DNA of 64,000 nt from positions 1-64,000 of the forward strand of contig JAEUHX010000033.1 in the NCBI GenBank assembly GCA_016792805.1. The letters run 5' to 3'. Every line of letters begins with the position of its first letter. Positions within the stretch are counted from its first letter, which is position 1. This document shows, in pieces, positions 1 through 8,031 of this stretch. Below the pieces are notes generated by a model. That model saw only the letters and a program-made list of their open reading frames with translations. It was not told the DNA's origin and did not search any database. Position numbers and translations under genes: made by a program. This stretch comes from Planctomycetota bacterium. GTDB taxonomy: Bacteria; Planctomycetota; UBA1135; JACQFD01.

Positions 1-360
1 CCGCGCGCGCATGCGCGCGCGAGATCGTCGCGGGCGATGCCCGCGCCCTACGGTCGAAATTACACTTTCGCCGACTCTCGAGCCTTCACAGATGCGTGAC
101 AGCCTGGACTCGTGCTGGGGAGGGTCTAGGCGCGCACAGAAACCGGCTCCTAGGGTCGGCGCACGCGCGGAACGATTGCGGGGGGCTGGCCCCGCGCGAT
201 GAGCCATGGGCAGCGCGGATCCTCATCCGCGCGCGCATGCTCGCGCGAGATCGTCGCGGGCGAGGCCCGCGCCCTACGGTCGAAATTACACTTTCGCCGA
301 CTCTCGCGCCTTCACAGATGCGTGACAGCCTGGAATCGGGCGTGGGTCGGTCTTGGCGCG
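1..360. repeat. Direct tandem repeat, 226-bp period
   Basis: Bases 1 to about 134 recur at 227 to about 360 with a constant offset of 226 bp and only a few substitutions over the first 110 bp. Examples are GAGATCGTCGCGGGCGA at 21 and 247, and the stretch ending AGCCTGGA at 101 and 327. The second copy runs straight into the interspersed repeat at 350. The array probably continues to the left of the window. No gene is seen in 1-689; the open frames there follow from GC-rich composition. Confidence 0.85.
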
Positions 361-450
361 GCGAGTTCCGCAGACGCGAGGCCATGGCGCGCGCGTAGCT
401 CGAAGGAATCCTGGAATGGCCTCTTGGACTGTTCGCTGCCGCGCCAAGAC
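350..450 (+). repeat. Interspersed terminal-inverted-repeat element, copy 1
   Basis: The ends are a perfect 13-bp inverted repeat, GTCTTGGCGCGGC at 350-362 and its complement at 438-450. Inside the left end is the family signature GCGGCGAGTTCCGCAGA, and inside the right end GACTGTTCGCTGCCGCGCC. The same signatures recur at 29565-29735, 30019-30188 and, for the right end only, about 39345-39378. No coding capacity; this copy lacks the strong central hairpin seen in two others. Confidence 0.75.
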
Positions 451-514
451 TGACCACGCTCCATTCTTCGCGAGTCACAAGTCGAAAGCAGCGCGCGCAC
501 GCGCGCGCTCACCG

Positions 515-543
515 GTCGGCGCACGCGCCGACCCCACTTATCC
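515..543 (+). repeat. Short palindromic repeat with CCCACTTATCC tail, copy 1
   Basis: An 8+2+8 palindrome (515-532, arms GTCGGCGC/GCGCCGAC) is followed by CCCACTTATCC. A block of 27 identical bases (517-543) recurs at 39307-39333. A degenerate echo of the tail, CCGAACCCACTTATCG, lies at about 558-573. Function unknown; it lies in non-coding DNA both times. Confidence 0.7.
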
Positions 544-689
544 ACGCAGGAAAAGCGCACCCGCCGAACCCACTTATCGCTCTATAAGGAATCACTTACG
601 CCGACCCCACGAATCGGATCCACCGCCAAAGCCCTCGATTCACCCAGAGGAATCTGTGAGTCCTTCCAGACCCGCTCCAACAAGCGCGC

Positions 690-3338
690 TTACGGCCATT
701 GCACTTCGAGATCCGCTCCCTCAAAAGATACAGCTCGAGTCTGCGTCTTCCCTTCCATATCGATCCCCATGAGTTCTACCGTCGATCGGTGGGGAACGCC
801 GCGAAACACTCGCTTCCCCTCGAGATCCTCGACCTCATCAATCCTCCATCTCGCTTGCAGCGGGATTCCATGCACAGTAAGCACTTCCGCTCGAGGGCGA
901 ACGAGCAGCTCTGACTCCTTCCTCAGGATCACCGTCAGCGAACCTGAGGGCGTATCGAGCTCCGCCGTATTGTTCTTCATCGGCTGCTCCAGGATGGCAA
1001 TAAAAAGCCTCTGGCTCTGCGGAGGCCCCATCGAGAACTTTCCTCCGACGATCAGGCTCGACAGCTGTCGAGGGCGAGGGATCTCAAGCCATCCATCGGC
1101 TGCGACTCGACCCGATCGTCGCGCCCCACGTTGCGACTCACGAATGCTGACCGTCGTGAGATCGCTCACGATGTGGCCATCCCGCTTCAGCCGTACTCGC
1201 AGCTCCAGAGGAACTTGACGAAGCTCGATCGACTTCTCCTCTCCCGCAGCGAGTTCCACATCCGCTGGATCGATGCCCGTCGAGTTCGCCGCGATCCAAT
1301 AATTCCCTGCCGATAGGTCTCGGTACTCAAAATTCCCGTGGGAGTCGGAGATGCGATCCAGAATGGGTCCCTTCTGATTCTTCTGACACAGGATGTTCAC
1401 TCCACCGATGGGCTCCCCGGCGATGCTCACAACACGGCCCCGGACAACGGCCAAGCTTGTCAGCGTGAGATCGACGCGCGAGGACATCTCCGCGCGGACT
1501 TCGACGAGCGCTTCCCCGGAGTGCCGCGGCTCCAGACTCGGCTGCACAATTTCCTTCGCAGATAACGTCCACAACCCCGGAGGCAGCTTCGAGAACTCAA
1601 ATCGTCCATCCTCTCCGGCGACCGAAACCCGCTCCACGCCTGTTGCGCTGCGAGCCTGGACGCTCGCGCGAACGGGAGTGCCCTGGCTCGAACAGGACAC
1701 ACCCTCGATCGTCCCGAACTGAGGAGAAGTAGAAATCGGAACAGAAGTGATCTCCCCTGCTCGAATCTCAACATTCTCCACGAACCAGCCACCCTGCTCC
1801 GATGGCACCGTCAGGGTGAAGAAGCCCGGAGGGATGCCTCCGAAGATTGCGCTCGCTCCGTCCGCCGAGAGCTGGAGATCCAACGAAGCCGGGGATCTCG
1901 CAGCGTCCGAACTTGCTTGCGCTGGCTTCGGAGCAAGGAGTGCCTTTCGTAGGGAACTCGACGCGCCGGCGCTTCCCTGAGAGCCCACATCTCGCTTCGA
2001 AGTCGCGCCACTTGCTTCGATCGCAAGAATCCCCATCGAGCCATCGATGCGGATTTCCATGTTCCGGGCCGGCAACACGACGGGTGCTGAATAGACCGTC
2101 ACGCCGTTTGAGTGATCTCTATCTGTGAACCAGACAACGACACGCCCTTGGCGCGCAGGCGCGGTCCCCTTGAATCTCCCCGATGGCTCGCACTCCGCAC
2201 TGCTCGCCAACGCTCCTCCTGAATACAAGAGCACTTTGAAGCGCTTGCCGTCCGCCAACGGATAGCTCGAGACGATACGCCCGGAGAACTCGCCACCGCG
2301 AGGAACGACGAGATCCTCGAGCTGAACGACATCTTGCTCGATCTTCACCACGATGGAATTGGAGCCGAGCTCCGGCACGCCTACGCGAACCTCCTCGCGA
2401 GGCAAGCCAAGGAACTCATAGCGACCTTCCCCGTCGGTGATCGCTGACCGGAGAGCGTTCGCTCCGAAGGATGGTTGGGGTCGCAATGTGAGCGTGACGC
2501 CCTCTCGCGGTAGCGGAACGCCACCTTCATCGATGACACGCCCGCGCACCTTGGCGCCCGCATCCACCTCGATGCGGAGCTCGGTGAACGTCTTGTCGGG
2601 ATCAATACTACATTCCACTTTCTTTGGAATGAAATCGCCGGTCAGTGAAAGCCACATCTTCACGGCACACGGCAACCCGCGCAGCTCCACAAACCCCCGA
2701 TCGTCGGTCTCCGGGATCTGATAGGTGCCTTTCCAATAGCAGACTGCACTCGAGGGAATGAACGCGGGCCACTCCTTCGGATGATGAACGTTTACCGGTT
2801 CGTCGGACGGTAATACAAATGCGCCGGGCACCGGTGTGTCCAAAGCGCCACGCACCCAAACGCGCAAGATTCCCGTAGGTTGGAGATCAAGTCGCGCCCG
2901 TCGAGGCGAGACCCAACGCAGCTCTCCGATCGTTTTCTCGACCGGCAGAAATCGTTCCGCCGCCGCGCGAATCCGCAAGGGGCGCTCTCCGATTGGCGAA
3001 ATCAATACAATTCCGCTCGCATCGGTGCGCACGTCGAGGGGCGGCCGCGTCGGCTCCGAAGGATCGATGAGCTGTAGCGGTATGCCTCCGATGGGCGCTC
3101 CACCGATGGACGAGCAGACCTCCAGCTCGAGCTCCGAGGACGGTCCGTGAGACTCCCGGGAGGCTGCTCCCGCTGGGGCGGCCCCAGCCGGGAGCTGCAA
3201 GCTCCCGGACGAGCTCACTCCTCCTGGAGCCAGCAGCCGGCTCTCCCGATCACGATCCCACAGAAGCCACCATGCAATGATCATGAACGCCGCCACGACA
3301 CCGGCGGCACTAAGAGACAGCAGTCTTGCGGTTCTCAT
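690..3338 (-). CDS. Large membrane-anchored protein with carboxypeptidase-regulatory-like repeats
   Basis: Predicted 882-residue protein. A short basic N-terminus is followed by one hydrophobic segment (about residues 8-26, ending in WWLLW), then a Ser/Gly/Ala-rich linker, so the bulk probably lies outside the cytoplasmic membrane. The rest contains several units of the type GxVxDxxGxPL...TDxxGxYxFxxLP, typical of carboxypeptidase-regulatory-like beta-sandwich domains (for example near residues 265-315, 535-585 and 630-680). No catalytic domain is recognisable. It lies 120 bp downstream of the FG-GAP gene on the same strand. Such proteins are common in planctomycetes and are usually regarded as surface or adhesive. 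Substrate or partner unknown. Confidence 0.7.
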   Translation of the reverse strand: MRTARLLSLSAAGVVAAFMIIAWWLLWDRDRESRLLAPGGVSSSGSLQLPAGAAPAGAASRESHGPSSELELEVCSSIGGAPIGGIPLQLIDPSEPTRPPLDVRTDASGIVLISPIGERPLRIRAAAERFLPVEKTIGELRWVSPRRARLDLQPTGILRVWVRGALDTPVPGAFVLPSDEPVNVHHPKEWPAFIPSSAVCYWKGTYQIPETDDRGFVELRGLPCAVKMWLSLTGDFIPKKVECSIDPDKTFTELRIEVDAGAKVRGRVIDEGGVPLPREGVTLTLRPQPSFGANALRSAITDGEGRYEFLGLPREEVRVGVPELGSNSIVVKIEQDVVQLEDLVVPRGGEFSGRIVSSYPLADGKRFKVLLYSGGALASSAECEPSGRFKGTAPARQGRVVVWFTDRDHSNGVTVYSAPVVLPARNMEIRIDGSMGILAIEASGATSKRDVGSQGSAGASSSLRKALLAPKPAQASSDAARSPASLDLQLSADGASAIFGGIPPGFFTLTVPSEQGGWFVENVEIRAGEITSVPISTSPQFGTIEGVSCSSQGTPVRASVQARSATGVERVSVAGEDGRFEFSKLPPGLWTLSAKEIVQPSLEPRHSGEALVEVRAEMSSRVDLTLTSLAVVRGRVVSIAGEPIGGVNILCQKNQKGPILDRISDSHGNFEYRDLSAGNYWIAANSTGIDPADVELAAGEEKSIELRQVPLELRVRLKRDGHIVSDLTTVSIRESQRGARRSGRVAADGWLEIPRPRQLSSLIVGGKFSMGPPQSQRLFIAILEQPMKNNTAELDTPSGSLTVILRKESELLVRPRAEVLTVHGIPLQARWRIDEVEDLEGKRVFRGVPHRSTVELMGIDMEGKTQTRAVSFEGADLEVQWP

Positions 3339-3458
3339 TCAACTCTCACGAACAGAAGTCTCTTGAGCTGCGTGCCTCCCGTGGGTTCCGCGGCTCGGAC
3401 CAAAAGTCTGCACTTGGAGCACCACCGCCCGCAGCAGTGCCGTAGCGGCCTCCCGCCT

Positions 3459-5015
3459 TTACGGATTGATGAGCGGCTGAATGGTGAACATTTCGCCTTT
3501 GCTCGTCACGATGTCGTAGATCGAGGTCGAGCAGGCAAGGCCGTCCATGGCGTTCTCAATCCAGAGCCCCTGCGCATAGTAGGTGAGTCCGACGAGCGAC
3601 CCGAGGTAGGGAAGCGGCACGGCGGCCACGGCGGTGCCCGCGGTATCGCTCACAAAATCGGCGGTATACACCTCGGTAGACAGAATCAAGTTCACATGAA
3701 GCCACGCACCAATCGAGAATGGGTCGGAAAGCGATGTCTCACCGACGTTGCCAATGAAGCAGATTCCGAGCGAGCGGCGCGGAGCATTCGTGCACACAAA
3801 ACCGAACGAGCCATTGCTGATGAATGGAACTCCGCGCGCGATGATTCCAAGCCGACCGAAGCAGCCTTGCGTGCCGGATCCGAACGACGACGTATTGTTT
3901 GGAATCGCCGTAACATTTCGGAAAACCGTCAGGAGCTGATTGACTCCGGCACTCGTCGCGAGCAGATCGAGGCGACCGTCGCTGTCGAGGTCGGCATGAG
4001 CGAGCGCGCTAGCGAAGGGAGGGAGGAAGGTCGAGGTCGGTGCCACAAAAGTGCCGATGCCCGAGCCGCGCGCGACCTTCAAGGCCCCTGCCGTCATGGC
4101 CGCATCGAGGTGGCCATCGAAATCGAAGTCGCCGGCCACCACGGTGGCCACGAATCCGCCGGCAGGAATCGTCGTCGACGAAGGAAAAGTCAAAGCTCCG
4201 TTGCCGAGAAATACATGGGCTGTGTTGGTATCGAGAATGTCGTTGGATGCCAGCACATCGAGCTTCCCATCTTCATTGAAATCGCCCATCGCGAGCGATC
4301 TCGGCTCCACTCCCGGAGTCGGAACCTGCGACACAACAAAAGTTCCAAGATTCGTGGCTTTCAATAAAACGAGTGCTTGTGTCGTTCCGGCCGTCCCCAC
4401 GGCGAGATCCGGGTAAGCGTCTCCATTGAGGTCGCCGACCGCAAGCGCTCCAGTATTGACAAGGCAAGGATAGGAGGCTGGAGAGACGAAATTGCCGTTG
4501 CCGACCCCGTAGGCGACGCGAACTGCAAACGTATTCCCGTCGGCGATCGCGAAATCGGGATATCCATCGAGATTAAAATCGGCGGAGACCACAGATACGG
4601 GGAATCCCGCCACGATCGGTGTATTGATCGGAGCGCCGTATCCGCCGAACGACCCGAGGCGCACCGTCGAAGGCACACCCTGGTCGTCCACGATGGCATC
4701 GAGCCAGCTATCACCATTCACATCGACGAGTGCAATCGAGTTCGGCGTGCCGGGACTCGAATAAGTGACCGGCGATGTCAGCGTGCCCGCGAGCGTGCCG
4801 AACCGCACATCAAAAAGCGCCGCTCCGAATTGTGGCACCACCACATCGGCGAATCCGTCGCGATTGATATCTGCACTGACAACGCTGGCGGGGATGTTCG
4901 GCGCCGGAACCTGCTGAATATTCTGGAAGACCTGCCCAGAAGCGATCGAGGGAGCCAGGAGGCCGCCGCAAGCAAGGAACGCCGAGGACGCGAGGAGACG
5001 CATCGAAAACCTCAC
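3459..5015 (-). CDS. Secreted FG-GAP/VCBS repeat protein
   Basis: Predicted 518 residues. The start gives a clear Sec signal peptide (residues 1-28, ending ASGQ). The body holds successive calcium-binding-loop repeats of the FG-GAP/VCBS type with the pattern DxNxDGxxD (such as DINRDGFAD, DVNGDSWLD, DFNLDGYPD, DLNGDAYPD), expected to fold as an integrin-alpha-like beta-propeller. The last about 135 residues form a separate domain (GSGTQGC ... SLGICF ... STEVY ... LVGLTYYAQ) that is recognisably the same as the C-terminus of the two larger FG-GAP proteins at 49003 and 52180. Probably cell-surface or exported; binding partner unknown. Confidence 0.8.
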   Translation of the reverse strand: MRFSMRLLASSAFLACGGLLAPSIASGQVFQNIQQVPAPNIPASVVSADINRDGFADVVVPQFGAALFDVRFGTLAGTLTSPVTYSSPGTPNSIALVDVNGDSWLDAIVDDQGVPSTVRLGSFGGYGAPINTPIVAGFPVSVVSADFNLDGYPDFAIADGNTFAVRVAYGVGNGNFVSPASYPCLVNTGALAVGDLNGDAYPDLAVGTAGTTQALVLLKATNLGTFVVSQVPTPGVEPRSLAMGDFNEDGKLDVLASNDILDTNTAHVFLGNGALTFPSSTTIPAGGFVATVVAGDFDFDGHLDAAMTAGALKVARGSGIGTFVAPTSTFLPPFASALAHADLDSDGRLDLLATSAGVNQLLTVFRNVTAIPNNTSSFGSGTQGCFGRLGIIARGVPFISNGSFGFVCTNAPRRSLGICFIGNVGETSLSDPFSIGAWLHVNLILSTEVYTADFVSDTAGTAVAAVPLPYLGSLVGLTYYAQGLWIENAMDGLACSTSIYDIVTSKGEMFTIQPLINP

Positions 5016-5154
5016 GGGAAGTACGGGCTCGAAGTCTACTTCCGCGTTCGACGCCCCGCCCGGTGGAGATTTGCCGTCCCGAAGCCGCCTTCTCGCCGCG
5101 AGCTGCCGGGAGGGTACGCTGCCTCCCGGCCACCTCTCACGAGAACCCTGTTGA

Positions 5155-5943
5155 GTGCCCGACCGGCGCCCCCGTAGCCTTCGAGACTCCCCGCACCCGG
5201 ACCGTCAGCCCTTGCGCCCTCTCATCATCGCCAGCACCTACAACGAGCGCGACAACATCGAGTCGCTCGTGCGGGAGATCCTGATCCAGGCTCCGCAGGC
5301 CAACGTGCTGGTGGTCGACGACAACTCTCCCGACGGCACCGGGCAGCTGGTGCGCGAGCTCATGACAAAGGAGAGCCGCCTCCACCTCCTGGCTCGCCCT
5401 GGCAAGCTCGGTCTCGGCACCGCCATCCTGGACGGGATGCGCTGGGGGCTTGAGCGCGGCTACGACCCCATCTGCACGATGGACGCCGACTTCTCCCACC
5501 ACCCGAAATACCTGCCGGCCATCCTCGAGGGGAGCAAGAAGTACGATGTCATGATCGGCTCCCGCTACATCCCGGGCGGCGGAACAAGAAATTGGGGGAT
5601 TCACAGAAAGATCCTGAGCAAAGGCAGCAATCTCGTTTCGTGGATTCTGCTCGGATTCCCGGTGCATGACTGCACGGGCTGCTACCGCGCCTATCGTGCC
5701 GACCTGTTGAGGAAGATCGACCGCGATTCCATCAAATCGTCGGGCTACTCCTTCGTCGAGGAAGTGCTCGAGTTGTGCTATCGAGCCGGCGCCACCATGG
5801 GCGAGACGCCGATCATTTTCGAAGACCGCCGCGCCGGGCAGTCGAAGATTAGTAAGAAAGAGATCTTCCGCGCGGTCGGCACGCTCTTCCGGCTGCGCTG
5901 GCAGCGGATTCGGCTCGGCATTCGCCCCGGTCGGCGCAGCTAA
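5155..5943 (+). CDS. Polyprenol-phosphate mannose synthase (DPM1-like GT2)
   Basis: A 262-residue GT2-fold glycosyltransferase. It should transfer mannose (or another hexose) from a nucleotide sugar to polyprenyl phosphate at the cytoplasmic face of the membrane. Seen directly: the nucleotide-sugar binding block VVDDNSPDGT (53-62), the metal-binding DAD motif (110-112, in MDADFSHHP) and the GSRYxxGG block (135-142). The C-terminus has no membrane anchor, as in the short DPM1 class. The GTG at 5155 is taken as start; the conserved fold begins only at about residue 22, so a later start is possible. Twelve bases separate it from the GT39-type gene, which would use its lipid-linked sugar product. 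Confidence 0.88.
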   Translation: MPDRRPRSLRDSPHPDRQPLRPLIIASTYNERDNIESLVREILIQAPQANVLVVDDNSPDGTGQLVRELMTKESRLHLLARPGKLGLGTAILDGMRWGLERGYDPICTMDADFSHHPKYLPAILEGSKKYDVMIGSRYIPGGGTRNWGIHRKILSKGSNLVSWILLGFPVHDCTGCYRAYRADLLRKIDRDSIKSSGYSFVEEVLELCYRAGATMGETPIIFEDRRAGQSKISKKEIFRAVGTLFRLRWQRIRLGIRPGRRS

Positions 5944-5955
5944 GCGCCTGCGACC

Positions 5956-8031
5956 ATGGCCGCGCAGCCCGCCCCGGTCGATGCGACGCTCGGCGGCGAT
6001 CCGAGCCCTCCTGCCGTGCCGATTCCCGCGGCGGCGAAATGGGTCCTCGCGCTCCTGATGGCGATTCACGCGTGGCTGCTCCTCGGAGCGGCCGCGCCAT
6101 CGACCCACGTGCTCGCGCCGCTCACGCCTGCTGTGAAAGGGCCGACCTTCGATGAGTATTTTTACATCGCTGCCGGCGCGACCTATTGGCGCAGCGGAGG
6201 CGACTTCGCCGAGAACCGCGAGCATCCGCCGCTCACGAAGCTTCTGACCTCGGCGCCGCTCGCGGCGCGATCGGATTTCGAGGTGCCCGAGCACTACCGC
6301 GATTTATTGCATCCCCCGCAGCAGATCTTCTATGGCCACAATGGAGGCGACTGGGCGCGCAACCTCTATCTCGCACGCCTCCCCGTCGTCGCCGTGGCGC
6401 TCCTCCTCGATCTGTGTATGTTCCTGGCGGCCGCGTCGCTCGCTGCGGGCGGAGCTGCCGGCGCGTGGGCGGGTCTCGCTTCCACGGGACTCCTGGCTTT
6501 CGACCCGAGCTGCATCGCCGCCGCCGCAACCGCAAACCTCGACTTCCCAAGCGCCGCCTTCGCCTTCGCGGCGCTGCTCGCCGTCCGCCGCGCACTTTTA
6601 TTGCAAACGTCGGGTTCCGCCTGCCTCGCTTCGCTCGCCCTTGGTGCCGCGATGCTGGCGAAGCTCACGGCCTTGCTGCTGGCGCCCGCGCTCGCGGCCA
6701 TGGCGCTCGTGGCCGTGCTCGGCCGGCGCAGCTTGAAGCCGCTTTTGTTGTGTGTACTCATCGGCCTCGGCGCCTTTTCCACCTTCGCCGCAGGCTACGG
6801 CTTCGAAACGAAGTCGATCGCGCACGTCTCGGGTCACGGCAAATATCTGAGCAAACAAAAAGACGAGCAGGGCAACCCGCGCGTGCTTACGAAAGCGTGG
6901 CTTCGGGAGCCGGTCGACGCTCTTTTCGGACGCGACCGTGGAGTGCCGCTCCTCACGGCGATCAAAGGGCTCGACCACACGCTCTCGGAGACGGGGCGCA
7001 TCGGCCACAATGGATATTTGCTCGGAGAAACCACACCTCTCGAGCAGACTCCCGAGGGGCCGCGCTACGTCGGTTGGAAGCACTACTACCTCGCAGTGCT
7101 CCCACAGAAGCTGCCGCTCACTTCCCTGCTGCTGGTCGTCGCGGGCGCCGTCCTCGCGCTCACGCCCCGAGGGCTCCCCTCCGCGCGCGCCGGCTCGCGC
7201 TGGGTGGCGTGGCTCGATCGCGCCACGCTGCTCGTCTTTCCGACCGTCGTGCTCCTACAGTTCTCGCTCTCCAATGCGCAGCTCGGGATCAAATATGTGC
7301 TTCCGGCGCTGCCGCCACTGTTCCTCGCTGGGGGATTGTTGGCCTCGCGGCGCGCGCTCCACGGCTGGATCGCATCGCTGGCGATCGGAGGCGCGTTCCA
7401 GGCGGTGGTGCGGCTCCATCCCGATGAGGCGATGTTCTCGAGCCTGCTCGCCGGCGGCGCCGACGCCGGGCACCGCGTCGCGTGCGTCGGCGATGATTGG
7501 GGTCAGGACGCCCCGGGGCTCGCGCTTTTCTGTAATGATCTCGCAGCGACGGGCGAGGCGCTGGCTGCCGAACAAAACGACGACGACCTCGAGCGCTTGC
7601 GCACGACGCTCGCCCCCTTCCTCGAAGCCCACGGCCGAGAACTGCTGCCTCCCCATCCCCACGATCCCGCCGACTGGAGGCGCCTCGCGCGGGCCGCGCG
7701 CCGCGCAGCCCGCTTCGGAGTCCATTATCGCTATTACGGCGAGGGGGACCCATCGGCCTACGGCTACGACTTCGAGCCGCTGCCGCCCGGTCCGCAAACG
7801 GGAGTTGTGGCGGTCCACGTAACCAATCTCCACCGCGAGGCGTTCAATCCATTCCTCGGCAATGCTCCCGACCTCGGCTGGCTCGAGCGATTCGATCGAA
7901 CGGCTTCAGAGGGATCCCCAATGCCCGGAATTTTTGGATTCTTCGTGCCGGGGCGATGGATCTCGCCCCACAGACCGTTCGCGTCCATCGGCAAGGCCAT
8001 TCTCCTCTACGACATCGAAGCCCCGAAATGA
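5956..8031 (+). CDS. GT39/ArnT-type polyprenyl-phosphate-sugar glycosyltransferase
   Basis: A 691-residue integral membrane protein with about ten hydrophobic segments. The first extracytoplasmic loop carries the family signature: the acidic pair in FDEYFYI (D66, E67) followed by EHPPLTKLL (89-97). This matches protein O-mannosyltransferases and ArnT-like enzymes, which move a sugar from a polyprenyl phosphate onto protein or lipid on the outer face of the membrane. The last about 220 residues are mostly soluble. It directly follows the mannose-phosphate-polyprenol synthase, so protein O-mannosylation of exported proteins is a reasonable but unproven role. Its stop overlaps the start of the next gene (ATGA). 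Confidence 0.8.
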   Translation: MAAQPAPVDATLGGDPSPPAVPIPAAAKWVLALLMAIHAWLLLGAAAPSTHVLAPLTPAVKGPTFDEYFYIAAGATYWRSGGDFAENREHPPLTKLLTSAPLAARSDFEVPEHYRDLLHPPQQIFYGHNGGDWARNLYLARLPVVAVALLLDLCMFLAAASLAAGGAAGAWAGLASTGLLAFDPSCIAAAATANLDFPSAAFAFAALLAVRRALLLQTSGSACLASLALGAAMLAKLTALLLAPALAAMALVAVLGRRSLKPLLLCVLIGLGAFSTFAAGYGFETKSIAHVSGHGKYLSKQKDEQGNPRVLTKAWLREPVDALFGRDRGVPLLTAIKGLDHTLSETGRIGHNGYLLGETTPLEQTPEGPRYVGWKHYYLAVLPQKLPLTSLLLVVAGAVLALTPRGLPSARAGSRWVAWLDRATLLVFPTVVLLQFSLSNAQLGIKYVLPALPPLFLAGGLLASRRALHGWIASLAIGGAFQAVVRLHPDEAMFSSLLAGGADAGHRVACVGDDWGQDAPGLALFCNDLAATGEALAAEQNDDDLERLRTTLAPFLEAHGRELLPPHPHDPADWRRLARAARRAARFGVHYRYYGEGDPSAYGYDFEPLPPGPQTGVVAVHVTNLHREAFNPFLGNAPDLGWLERFDRTASEGSPMPGIFGFFVPGRWISPHRPFASIGKAILLYDIEAPK

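Noticed and set aside
1..360. CRISPR array
   Set aside because: Only two units with a 226-bp period and no short regular spacers; no cas genes in the window.
530..575. DnaA-box-like words (CCCACTTATCCACG, CCCACTTATCG) near the left repeats
   Set aside because: Only one is close to TTATCCACA, the others diverge, and the words are part of a dispersed repeat; no AT-rich unwinding region or dnaA/dnaN gene nearby.
3147..4416. Long plus-strand open frames opposite the first FG-GAP gene
   Set aside because: Repetitive His/Arg/Ser-rich translation without any family feature; the minus-strand gene has a signal peptide and FG-GAP repeats.
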